From assembly GCA_020848855.1 (NCBI GenBank), contig JADLHH010000359.1, forward strand, positions 1-8,508: a stretch of DNA of 8,508 nucleotides. Direction: 5' to 3'. Below are positions 1-5,784 of this stretch, piece by piece. The DNA is from Anaerolineae bacterium. GTDB lineage: Bacteria > Chloroflexota > Anaerolineae > Aggregatilineales > Phototrophicaceae. The position numbers and the translations under genes were made by a program. The notes below the pieces were generated by a model that saw nothing but the letters and a program-made list of their open reading frames with translations, was not told the DNA's origin and ran no database searches. Position 1 is the first letter of the stretch; each line of letters begins with the position of its first letter.

Positions 1-79
1 ACCCGAATTCGATATCGTCGGGGTGCGCGGCGATCACGAGAATGTGCAGGGGTTTCGTGAGTTCGGCTTCAAGCTTCAT
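1..79 (-). CDS. PIG-L/LmbE family deacetylase, amino-terminal fragment (gene runs off the left edge)
   Basis: Only the first 26 codons are in the window. Read on the minus strand they end in VIAAHPDDIEFG, the hallmark first motif (AHPDDxExG) of the PIG-L/LmbE zinc-dependent deacetylases. In these enzymes the histidine and second aspartate bind the catalytic metal. Family members remove N-acetyl groups from GlcNAc-type substrates, for example in mycothiol, bacillithiol, lipid or antibiotic synthesis; which substrate applies here cannot be told. I prefer the ATG at 77-79 because AGGG (86-89, minus) lies six bases before it. An in-frame ATG at 83-85 would be too close to that site. A promoter with -35 TTGTGA and -10 TATCAT lies about 75 bases upstream. 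The short leader before the motif (MKLEAELTKPLHILVIAAHPDD) is typical of a cytoplasmic form without a signal peptide. Confidence 0.85.
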   Translation of the reverse strand, partial: MKLEAELTKPLHILVIAAHPDDIEFG

Positions 80-153
80 AACCATCCCTATGATGTATGG
101 GGCATCCGGTTGATTCGATTGGATCAGGAATTCGCTGGTAGCAGTCCTCAGCG

Positions 154-183
154 ATGATAACCACCAGTCAGGCAGATTCACAA
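154..183 (-). promoter_or_regulatory. Candidate promoter of the PIG-L deacetylase gene
   Basis: On the minus strand TTGTGA (178-183) and TATCAT (154-159) are separated by 18 bases. They match the sigma-70 consensus at 4 of 6 and 5 of 6 positions. The predicted start near 147 would give a leader of about 68 bases. This is a consensus match only. Confidence 0.35.
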
Positions 184-300
184 CCCCTTAGCAGACGCAT
201 TTGGAAACGCCATTCTTTCTATTGAATCTCTCGTAATTCTTTCTGATATCTTTAATGCGATTCTAAATATTTCAGCGGATGATGAGATCATCTGATAGTA

Positions 301-306
301 AAGGAG
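301..306 (+). promoter_or_regulatory. Ribosome binding site of the 50-residue protein gene
   Basis: AAGGAG lies six bases before the ATG at 313. This near-perfect Shine-Dalgarno sequence is the main reason to treat the short frame downstream as a real gene. Confidence 0.75.
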
Positions 307-312
307 CAGATC

Positions 313-465
313 ATGCCCGACAAAAAAGATGGTGGAAGATTCACCAACAAGGAAGATCGGCAGGCGGAGCATATTAAGGAAAGCGAAGAAAAGCGCGGCA
401 AATCGAAAGAAGATGCCGAACGTATCGCCTACGCGACGGTGAACAAGCAGAAAAAGAAGAAATAG
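313..465 (+). CDS. Small, highly charged lysine-rich protein (50 aa), conserved-hypothetical type
   Basis: The frame encodes 50 residues starting MPDKKDGGRFTNKEDRQ and ending AYATVNKQKKKK. It has 12 lysines and 4 arginines against 11 acidic residues, no hydrophobic segment and no cysteine. The pattern (K/R)QAEHIxExxEKRGxSxxxAERxAxATVNK resembles, from memory, short soluble bacterial proteins often labelled 'plasmid stabilization protein', a label with little experimental basis. I therefore assign no function; a nucleic-acid-binding or stress role is only a guess from the charge. Support for the gene is strong: a Shine-Dalgarno site six bases upstream, a stop directly followed by an intrinsic terminator, and an AT-rich upstream region (about 180-300). 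It stands alone as a monocistronic unit facing the phosphomutase gene. No promoter upstream is convincing; TTGAAT (222-227) with TATCTT (247-252) is a weak option. Confidence 0.7.
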   Translation: MPDKKDGGRFTNKEDRQAEHIKESEEKRGKSKEDAERIAYATVNKQKKKK

Positions 466-475
466 CCAATTCCAC

Positions 476-504
476 GCCCGACGCCGCCAGCGCCGGGCTT
501 TTTT
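476..504 (+). terminator. Intrinsic terminator of the small-protein gene
   Basis: GCCCG (476-480) pairs with CGGGC (494-498), and CGC (482-484) pairs with GCG (490-492) around a five-base loop, with one A/C mismatch. Six T residues follow (499-504). The hairpin starts 10 bases after the small gene's stop. The T-run overlaps the stop codon (503-505, minus) of the convergent phosphomutase gene. Read on the minus strand the hairpin is not followed by T residues, so it should act mainly on plus-strand transcripts. Confidence 0.8.
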
Positions 505-1888
505 ATTCCGGCAGTTCGATCTGCGGGAAATTCCGCAGCTCTGCGAAGAACAGGTCGCGGTATGCCAGCGCGTCGGCTTCGGTTTCGCCCTCGAAGCGCA
601 TACTCAGCACCGGCTCAGTGTTGCTGGGCCGCAGCAATCCCCAACCATGCTCGAAGCGCACGCGAATGCCGTCGATGCTGGTGACTTCACCCCGCCCTTC
701 CAGCGCCGCCTTGACCGCCGCGACCACGGTGTCTTTCAGGTCGTCCGGGCAGCGTGGGCGGTACTCCGGCGTGCTGTACAGCGTCGGAAGCTGCGCGTTA
801 AGCACCGAGAGCGGCACCTGCGCCGCGCCGACCAACTGCAGCAGCCGCGCGGCAGCGACGTAGGCGTCGTCGAAACCATAGTAATCTTCAGCAAGGAAGA
901 TATGCCCGCTCATCTCGCCGCCGATCAGCGCGCCGACTTCCGCCATCTTCGCCTTGACCAGCGAGTGCCCGCTCGCCCACATGATCGGCATCCCGCCCAC
1001 TCTGGCAACCTCGTCGAACAGCACCTGACTGCTCAGCACGTCGGCGACCACCTTCGCCCCGGCGTGCCGCCGCAGCATGTCGCCCGCCAGCAGCGCCAGC
1101 ACCCGGTCGGCGCTGATGATATTGCCCTGCTCGTCCACCACGCCCATACGGTCGGCATCGCCGTCGAAGGCAATGCCCACGTCCGCGCCGGCTTCGCGCA
1201 CCTTCTCGGCGAGCGCGCGCATGTTCTCCGGCTCCTGCGGGTCGGGCTGGTGGTTGGGGTACGTGCCGTCCAGTTCGCAGAACAATTCGGTGACGCGGTG
1301 ACCCCACGCCTTGAGCAGGCGCGGTCCGAACGCGCCGCCGGTTCCGTTGCCGCCATCCACCACGACGTGCAGCGCGCGGATCATGCGCAGGCGCGGCACA
1401 ACGCCGACGATGTAATCGACCAGCGCCGATTCATTCACGCTGACCATCTCGTAGCCGCCGTTGAAGTCGTCGTCCTCGATCAACTGCCGGATCGCCTGAA
1501 TGCCATCGCCGTAAATGTTGCGCGCGCCGACGCACAGCTTGAAACCGTTCTGATCCGGCTTGAGATGGCTGCCGGTAACCATCACGCCGCCAATCTTGCC
1601 CGCGCGCACCGCGTGCCAGTAGACGATCGGCGTCGAAGTCAGCCGGATGTCGGTCACGGCACAGCCGCTCGCCTGCAAGCCCTCGATCAGCGCTGCCGCC
1701 AGCGCCGGTGACGAGCGGCGGTTGTCGCGCCCGACGATGACTTTCTGCAAGCCTTCGACACGGTCGAGATACGTCCCAAATGCGAGACCGATCAACCGGG
1801 CGGCATCGGTGGTCAGCGGCGCATCATCGCCATCCGCCTGACCACGAATATCGTATTTCTTAAAGAGTTTGGGGCTAATTTGAGTCAT
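503..1888 (-). CDS. Phosphomannomutase / phosphoglucomutase (alpha-D-phosphohexomutase family)
   Basis: This 461-residue protein has the usual length and four-domain layout of bacterial PMM/PGM enzymes, which interconvert hexose 6-phosphates and hexose 1-phosphates in the cytoplasm. Visible motifs: KKYDIRG near the amino end; VGRDNRRSS (52-60); the phosphoserine loop TGSHLKPDQNG with predicted catalytic Ser107; the Mg-binding loop DGDADR (242-247); the sugar-selectivity loop GGEMSGH (323-329); and the phosphate-binding loop RPSNTEP (420-426). The GEMSGH form fits mannose/glucose phosphate use rather than phosphoglucosamine, but choice of substrate is inference. The active-site loop has Leu-Lys where most relatives have Asn-Pro after the catalytic SerHis. 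The start is the ATG at 1888, with only a weak GAG upstream. It lies 76 bases downstream of the nucleotidyltransferase on the same strand, so the pair likely supplies and activates a sugar 1-phosphate. Confidence 0.92.
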   Translation of the reverse strand: MTQISPKLFKKYDIRGQADGDDAPLTTDAARLIGLAFGTYLDRVEGLQKVIVGRDNRRSSPALAAALIEGLQASGCAVTDIRLTSTPIVYWHAVRAGKIGGVMVTGSHLKPDQNGFKLCVGARNIYGDGIQAIRQLIEDDDFNGGYEMVSVNESALVDYIVGVVPRLRMIRALHVVVDGGNGTGGAFGPRLLKAWGHRVTELFCELDGTYPNHQPDPQEPENMRALAEKVREAGADVGIAFDGDADRMGVVDEQGNIISADRVLALLAGDMLRRHAGAKVVADVLSSQVLFDEVARVGGMPIMWASGHSLVKAKMAEVGALIGGEMSGHIFLAEDYYGFDDAYVAAARLLQLVGAAQVPLSVLNAQLPTLYSTPEYRPRCPDDLKDTVVAAVKAALEGRGEVTSIDGIRVRFEHGWGLLRPSNTEPVLSMRFEGETEADALAYRDLFFAELRNFPQIELPE

Positions 1889-1902
1889 ATTTCTCAGTTC
1901 TG

Positions 1903-1958
1903 AGGGCTGAGTGCCGGGTGCTGAGTTTCGTTCTTCTCAGCACTCAGCACCCAGAACT
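1903..1958. repeat. Heptamer-based imperfect inverted repeat (hairpin) between the two sugar genes
   Basis: The left arm 1903-1925 and right arm 1936-1958 are complementary at 18 of 23 positions, around a 10-base loop (1926-1935). The innermost eight pairs, GTGCTGAG/CTCAGCAC, are perfect. Each arm is built of near-repeats of a seven-base unit: TGAGTGC and variants on the left, CTCAGCA and variants on the right. The element begins seven bases past the nucleotidyltransferase stop and fills most of the 76-base spacer before the phosphomutase. No T-run follows on the minus strand, so it does not look like a terminator. It could be an mRNA-stabilising or attenuating hairpin, or a copy of a dispersed genomic repeat. 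Confidence 0.75.
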
Positions 1959-1964
1959 CGATCC

Positions 1965-3260
1965 TCATTTTTCAACAATTACGACTTCCTGCTTGACGTA
2001 CACCCGGAAACCATCGCTCACGTCGTGATGTACGTGTGTCCCCGGTCCGACTTCAACCCGCTCGCCGATCTTGACGCCGGGCATGGTCATCACATCCACC
2101 GACAGAAACGCCCCCTGCCCGACAATCGCGCCGAGCTTGTCGCGCCCGGTATCGATCCGCTGCCCCTTGACGATGGTCGGCACATGCCCGTGATCGATGC
2201 GCAGGTTGGCGGTCGTGCAGCCCGCCGAGAAGTTCACGCCGGGCGCGAACACCGAATCGAGCACGCGGCAGGCGTGCATGTCGCAGTGGTCGCTCACGTA
2301 GCTGCGGGCGACTTCGGTCGTGAAGCCGACATTGCAGTGATTCAGCACCATCGACTGCCGCACCAGCGCGTTGTTGCCGACAATCGTGTGCGCGCCGATG
2401 TACGCCGGACCTACAATCGACGCGCCGGGGAAGATTTTCGCGCCGTCGCCGATGTACACGTCTCCGACCAGCGTCGCCTTTTCGTGGACGAACGCGCCCT
2501 CCGACACCACCTGCCCCTGAATCCTGCCGAGGAAGTACTCCATCACGTCGAGGACGTGCCAGGGATACTTGAGCGCCTTCCACGCCCCCTGATACGGCAC
2601 GACGCGGTACACACGCTGCTTCATCAGCGCGTCCATCGCCCGCTCGTAGTGATCGTCGGTCGGGATGTCTTTGGTATATTCCGCCCGCAGCGCGTCGAGC
2701 AGTTCTTCGGCGTTGCTGTGGATGTGGGCGACGATGTTGACCAGGTTGCTCGGTCGGTTGTCCGCGCCGGGCTTTTCGACAATCCCGGTGATCCTGCCGT
2801 CGGGATTGACGATCAGGTAGCCGCCGGGGAAATAATCCTCGCGCTCGTACCCGGCGATATACGTCCGGGTCGGGTCGCTCAGGTAGGCATTGAGCATGTC
2901 GAGGTGAAGCTGGTCGTCCACCACGTCATGCACCTGCACGACGTAGAGCGCCGTCCCGGTGCGCGCCGGAAATGCCGACGACGCCTGCAGCAGCGCGTCG
3001 CCCATGCCCTTTGCTTCCGGCTGGACGACGACACGCACGAACATCGGCTCAATCTGCGCGACCAGTTCTTTCACGTCCTCGACATTCGACGGGCTGGCGA
3101 TGACGACCGCTTCCTGCAAGCCAAACGTCTGAAAACGCCGAAGCTGGCTGACCAGCAGCGGCTCGGTTCCGAAACGCAGCAGCAGTTTTTCCCGCAGGGG
3201 CCACATCCGCGACGATGCGCCGCCCGCGAGTACGACGAGAATCGGTAATTGTGCGCTCAA
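1965..3260 (-). CDS. Sugar-1-phosphate nucleotidyltransferase with left-handed beta-helix domain (GlmU-like)
   Basis: The protein (431 residues from the proposed start) has an NTP-transferase domain beginning LPILVVLAGGASSRMWPL (signature at about residues 11-19) and GIVEKPG at about 159-165. Isoleucine-rich hexapeptide repeats run from about 261 to 412 (VGDVYIGDGAKIFPGASIVG and so on). The segment GRDKLGAIVGQG (about 372-383) resembles GlmU-like two-domain enzymes. Such proteins join a sugar 1-phosphate to an NTP; some also acetylate an amino sugar. The substrate is unknown; the phosphomutase next door suggests Man-1-P or Glc-1-P. The usual PKP motif after the glycine-rich loop is missing (PLREKLLLRF instead). 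The frame stays open to an ATG at 3335, but a promoter lies at 3299-3328, so I prefer TTG at 3258-3260, eight bases after AAGGGAG. GTG at 3264-3266 is the alternative, with only two bases of spacing. Confidence 0.85.
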   Translation of the reverse strand: MSAQLPILVVLAGGASSRMWPLREKLLLRFGTEPLLVSQLRRFQTFGLQEAVVIASPSNVEDVKELVAQIEPMFVRVVVQPEAKGMGDALLQASSAFPARTGTALYVVQVHDVVDDQLHLDMLNAYLSDPTRTYIAGYEREDYFPGGYLIVNPDGRITGIVEKPGADNRPSNLVNIVAHIHSNAEELLDALRAEYTKDIPTDDHYERAMDALMKQRVYRVVPYQGAWKALKYPWHVLDVMEYFLGRIQGQVVSEGAFVHEKATLVGDVYIGDGAKIFPGASIVGPAYIGAHTIVGNNALVRQSMVLNHCNVGFTTEVARSYVSDHCDMHACRVLDSVFAPGVNFSAGCTTANLRIDHGHVPTIVKGQRIDTGRDKLGAIVGQGAFLSVDVMTMPGVKIGERVEVGPGTHVHHDVSDGFRVYVKQEVVIVEK

Positions 3261-3268
3261 ACGCACAT

Positions 3269-3275
3269 CTCCCTT
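3269..3275 (-). promoter_or_regulatory. Ribosome binding site that decides the nucleotidyltransferase start
   Basis: On the minus strand AAGGGAG is eight bases before a TTG codon and two bases before a GTG codon in the same frame. The spacing favours TTG. No comparable site precedes the farther upstream ATG at 3335. Confidence 0.55.
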
Positions 3276-3298
3276 GGATTTTCCGGTAAACGCCAGGT

Positions 3299-3328
3299 AT
3301 TCTAACAGATGCGGCGCGGCTGCATCAA
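3299..3328 (-). promoter_or_regulatory. Promoter of the nucleotidyltransferase-phosphomutase operon
   Basis: On the minus strand TTGATG (3323-3328) and TAGAAT (3299-3304) are spaced by 18 bases, matching the consensus at 4 of 6 and 5 of 6 positions. The predicted start near 3292 gives a leader of about 30 bases to the TTG start. It lies inside the longest possible reading frame, which argues that the far upstream ATG is not used. Confidence 0.55.
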
Positions 3329-3416
3329 AATTCATCGCCAGTTTCTGCCGTTGGCTTTATTGGACTTATTTGGCGCTACATCGCCGGGGTCAGCCCGGTT
3401 ACGCTGGCAGTATGGT

Positions 3417-3422
3417 AGGAGG
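3417..3422 (+). promoter_or_regulatory. Ribosome binding site of pdxS
   Basis: A perfect AGGAGG ends six bases before the ATG at 3429. It fixes that ATG as the start, although the frame stays open upstream to 3309. Confidence 0.9.
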
Positions 3423-3428
3423 ATAAAG

Positions 3429-4331
3429 ATGAACAATAACGGACACAACGGCGAAACGGGAACCGTTGCGCTCAAGCGCGGACTCGCACAGATGCTCAAG
3501 GGCGGCGTGATCATGGACGTGGTCACGCCCGAACATGCGAAAATCGCCGAAGACGCGGGCGCGGTCTCGGTCATGGCGCTGGAGCGCATCCCGGCGGATA
3601 TTCGCGCGCACGGCGGCGTCGCCCGCATGAGCGACCCCGATCTGATCGAGGGCATCATGGAAGCCGTGACGATCCCGGTGATGGCGAAAGTGCGCATCGG
3701 GCATTTTGTCGAGGCGCAGATTCTCGAATCGATCGGCATCGACTACATCGACGAGAGTGAAGTGCTCACCCCCGCCGACGAAGAGAACCACATCAACAAG
3801 CACAAGTTCAAAGTACCGTTCGTGTGTGGCTGCCGCAATCTGGGCGAAGCGCTGCGGCGCATCAACGAAGGCGCGGCGATGATCCGCACCAAGGGCGAAG
3901 CCGGGACGGGCGACGTAGTCGAAGCGGTGCGCCATGCCCGCTCGGTCAACAAGGAAATCCGCCAGCTCACGTCGATGGATGAAGACGAGATGTTCACCTT
4001 CGCCAAGAACATCGGCGCGCCGTATGACCTAGTGGTCGAGACGGCGAAGCTGGGTCGGCTGCCGGTGGTCAACTTCGCGGCGGGCGGCGTCGCCACTCCC
4101 GCCGACGCCGCGCTGATGATGCAGTTGGGTGTCGACGGCGTGTTCGTGGGGTCGGGCATCTTCAAGAGCGGTAATCCCGCCCAGCGCGCCAAAGCGATTG
4201 TCGAGGCGGTCACGCACTTCAACGACTCGGACGTGCTGGCGCGCGTGAGTCGCGGGCTGGGCGAGGCGATGGTCGGCATCAGCGCCGCCAACATGCCGGA
4301 GACTGAGCGCATCGCCGGGCGCGGGTGGTAA
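3429..4331 (+). CDS. pdxS: Pyridoxal 5'-phosphate synthase lyase subunit PdxS
   Basis: This 300-residue protein is the full usual length of PdxS, the TIM-barrel subunit that makes pyridoxal 5'-phosphate from ribose 5-phosphate, glyceraldehyde 3-phosphate and ammonia (DXP-independent route). The sequence follows the family throughout: [70 protein letters not shown] and FVGSGIFKS. By alignment with the Bacillus enzyme from memory, Asp30, Lys87 and Lys155 correspond to catalytic Asp24, Lys81 and Lys149. A perfect ribosome site supports the start. The glutaminase partner PdxT, which supplies ammonia and is often encoded next to pdxS, is absent from both sides here and must be elsewhere if present. 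The gene is divergent from the sugar operon with a 168-base spacer; I see no convincing promoter of its own. It ends at a strong hairpin terminator. Confidence 0.97.
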   Translation: MNNNGHNGETGTVALKRGLAQMLKGGVIMDVVTPEHAKIAEDAGAVSVMALERIPADIRAHGGVARMSDPDLIEGIMEAVTIPVMAKVRIGHFVEAQILESIGIDYIDESEVLTPADEENHINKHKFKVPFVCGCRNLGEALRRINEGAAMIRTKGEAGTGDVVEAVRHARSVNKEIRQLTSMDEDEMFTFAKNIGAPYDLVVETAKLGRLPVVNFAAGGVATPADAALMMQLGVDGVFVGSGIFKSGNPAQRAKAIVEAVTHFNDSDVLARVSRGLGEAMVGISAANMPETERIAGRGW

Positions 4332-4349
4332 TTACGGCATTACAACACA

Positions 4350-4381
4350 AGAGCCGGTGCTGCCATAGCATCGGCTCTTTT
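4350..4381. terminator. Bidirectional terminator between pdxS and the propeller gene
   Basis: AGAGCCGGTGCT (4350-4361) pairs with AGCATCGGCTCT (4367-4378) over 12 pairs, one of them G-U, around a five-base loop. TTTT (4378-4381) follows on the plus strand, 19 bases after the pdxS stop. On the minus strand the stem is followed by TTGTGTTGT, which is fairly T-rich, so it can also serve the convergent gene ending at 4404. Confidence 0.88.
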
Positions 4382-4403
4382 CGTTCCCGAACGCCGCGCC
4401 TGC

Positions 4404-5555
4404 CTAGACGACGGCGACTTCCACCGACAGAATTGGCGGCAGGTAATCCGCCAGAATCTCCCAGGTGTCGCCATCGTCGCGGCTGTAGAATAGCTGCCCG
4501 GTATCTGTCCCGGCGTACAGACCGGCGGGTTCGAGGTTGTCCGCAACCATCGCCTCGCGCAGCACCACGACGTGCGCCTTTTCGGGCAGCCCGGCGGTGA
4601 TCCGCTCCCAGCTTTCGCCCGCATCCTTACTGCGCCAGACCGCCGCCTGGCTGTCCACGCTCATGCGGAACTGGTCGCTCTCTTCGAGCATGACGTAGAT
4701 CGTCCGGGGGTCGCGGGGATGCACGACTATTGGGAAACCGAAGCGGCTCGGCAGCTTGTCCACGCCGATGTCAACCCAGTCGTCGCCCCGGTTGTCGCTG
4801 CGGAATACGCCGCAGTGATTTTGCTGGTAAAGCAGATCAGGGTTCGAGGGGTGGAGCGCCAGCTTATGCACACACTGTCCGTACTCCGGGTACAGTTCGC
4901 CGCCGAAATCCGCCAGAACGTTTTTGTTGCGCGGCTGCCAGGTCTCCCCGCCGTCGTCGGTGCGATAGACGCCAGCCGCCGAAATCGCCACGTACATGCG
5001 ATCCTTATCGCGCGGGTCGAGCACGATGCTGTGCAGGCACAGCCCACCTGCGCCGGGGTTCCAGGTGCCGCGATGCGGGTGGTCGAACAGCGGCTCGTTG
5101 AGCGCCCAGCTTTCGCCCCGGTCGGTCGATTTGAACAGTGACGCCGGCTGCACCCCGGCATACAGCACGTCCGGCTCGTCCGCCCTGCCCGGCTCGATAT
5201 TCCACACCTTCAACACCTGCTCCGGCGTCTCCGGTATGAGGCGTCCTGAAAAGGCTTCTTCGGGTGTGCCCCCCGGTCTGCCCGAAACCGACGGGCGCGA
5301 AAACCGGGGCGGCTCCGGGCATTGCTTCCACGTCGCGCCCATGTCGTCGGAGTAATGCGTGGTGGGTCCAAACACGAAATGGTCAACCGCCGCGTGCAGA
5401 CGCCCGTCGCGCGGGTCCATGACGAGGTGCATCATGTTCCAGCCCTTGAACAGCACATCGCTCACCGACCACGCCTGCCGACTTTTGTCGCTTGAAAAAA
5501 TAAAGCCGCCTTTACGTGTACCAACCAGCACTTTTACTTGGGGTTCAGTACTCAT
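4404..5555 (-). CDS. Asp-box (BNR) beta-propeller protein, sialidase/VPS10-like fold, function unknown
   Basis: This 383-residue protein carries six clear Asp boxes (S/T-x-D-x-G-x-x-W) at about residues 69-76 (SDDMGATW), 143-150 (STDRGESW), 199-206 (TDDGGETW), 253-260 (SDNRGDDW), 309-316 (SKDAGESW) and 358-365 (SRDDGDTW). A degenerate one lies at 21-29, suggesting a six- or seven-bladed propeller. Between them are strands such as VLYAGVQ, MYVAIS and IYVMLEE. There is no signal peptide or membrane segment, so it is probably cytoplasmic. Database names such as 'exo-alpha-sialidase' or 'glycosyl hydrolase' are common for the fold, but I see no convincing sialidase FRIP motif or arginine triad, so enzyme activity should not be assumed. 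The start at 5555 has AAGGAG (5564-5569) eight bases upstream. It appears monocistronic, with its own TATAAT promoter and repeat elements upstream. Confidence 0.85.
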   Translation of the reverse strand: MSTEPQVKVLVGTRKGGFIFSSDKSRQAWSVSDVLFKGWNMMHLVMDPRDGRLHAAVDHFVFGPTTHYSDDMGATWKQCPEPPRFSRPSVSGRPGGTPEEAFSGRLIPETPEQVLKVWNIEPGRADEPDVLYAGVQPASLFKSTDRGESWALNEPLFDHPHRGTWNPGAGGLCLHSIVLDPRDKDRMYVAISAAGVYRTDDGGETWQPRNKNVLADFGGELYPEYGQCVHKLALHPSNPDLLYQQNHCGVFRSDNRGDDWVDIGVDKLPSRFGFPIVVHPRDPRTIYVMLEESDQFRMSVDSQAAVWRSKDAGESWERITAGLPEKAHVVVLREAMVADNLEPAGLYAGTDTGQLFYSRDDGDTWEILADYLPPILSVEVAVV

Positions 5556-5604
5556 GCAGAGGTCTCCTTATTCAACCGACCGAAGGAACGCGGCGCGTGA
5601 GCCG

Positions 5605-5620
5605 GGCATCGCACGATGCC
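5605..5620. repeat. 16-base palindrome in the leader of the propeller gene
   Basis: GGCATCG-CA-CGATGCC is a perfect inverted repeat with seven-base arms. It lies between the predicted transcription start (near 5659) and the ATG at 5555. It may be a repressor operator or a leader hairpin. Confidence 0.6.
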
Positions 5621-5665
5621 ATGACCAGATTGAAAACCTTGCGGCAAACTCACTCGACACCATTG

Positions 5666-5694
5666 ATTATATAGCACAAATGAGCGTTTTTACC
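5666..5694 (-). promoter_or_regulatory. Promoter of the propeller gene
   Basis: A perfect -10 box, TATAAT, is at 5666-5671 on the minus strand. The -35 region about 17-18 bases upstream is poor (TGGTAA or GGTAAA). A weak -35 with a strong -10 is often seen at activator-dependent promoters. The predicted leader is about 100 bases long. Confidence 0.55.
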
Positions 5695-5704
5695 AGCACA
5701 AATG
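5673..5704 (-). promoter_or_regulatory. Direct repeat CATTTGTGCT, twice, around the -35 region (candidate operator)
   Basis: On the minus strand CATTTGTGCT occurs at 5695-5704 and again at 5673-5682. The centres are 22 bases apart, about two helical turns. The inner copy sits one base upstream of TATAAT and the outer copy lies just upstream of the -35 position. The geometry fits two protein protomers binding the same DNA face. Confidence 0.5.
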
Positions 5705-5752
5705 TCCTATATCTATCCACTAGGTGATGCATCCAGAGAAGACCTGCTGCCT

Positions 5753-5784
5753 GGGGCGACGGGCGCTCGACTGGCGTCTGCCCC
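5753..5784. repeat. GC-rich hairpin upstream of gltA
   Basis: GGGGCGACG (5753-5761) pairs with CGTC (5775-5778) and GCCCC (5780-5784), leaving T5779 bulged and a 13-base loop. No T-run follows on either strand, so it is not an ordinary terminator. It does not match a riboswitch consensus I can defend. Confidence 0.4.

Noticed and set aside
178..372. 64-residue frame on the minus strand
   Set aside because: It overlaps the well-supported small plus-strand gene and an AT-rich spacer, has no ribosome site of note, and its composition is that of an antisense frame.
1318..1330. Repeated GCG-rich patches in the phosphomutase and nucleotidyltransferase genes as possible repeats
   Set aside because: They are explained by codon bias in GC-rich coding DNA.
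647..1711. Long plus-strand frame of 354 residues opposite the phosphomutase
   Set aside because: It is the antisense shadow of a clearly recognisable enzyme, rich in His, Arg and Ala as expected for mirrored GC-rich codons.
1911..3248. 445-residue plus-strand frame opposite the nucleotidyltransferase
   Set aside because: Antisense shadow with the same His/Arg/Val-rich composition; the minus-strand protein has recognisable domains across the whole span.
503..3335. Sugar gene pair as part of a capsule or antiphage island
   Set aside because: Only two housekeeping-type activation enzymes are present, with no glycosyltransferases, transporters or defence genes in the window.
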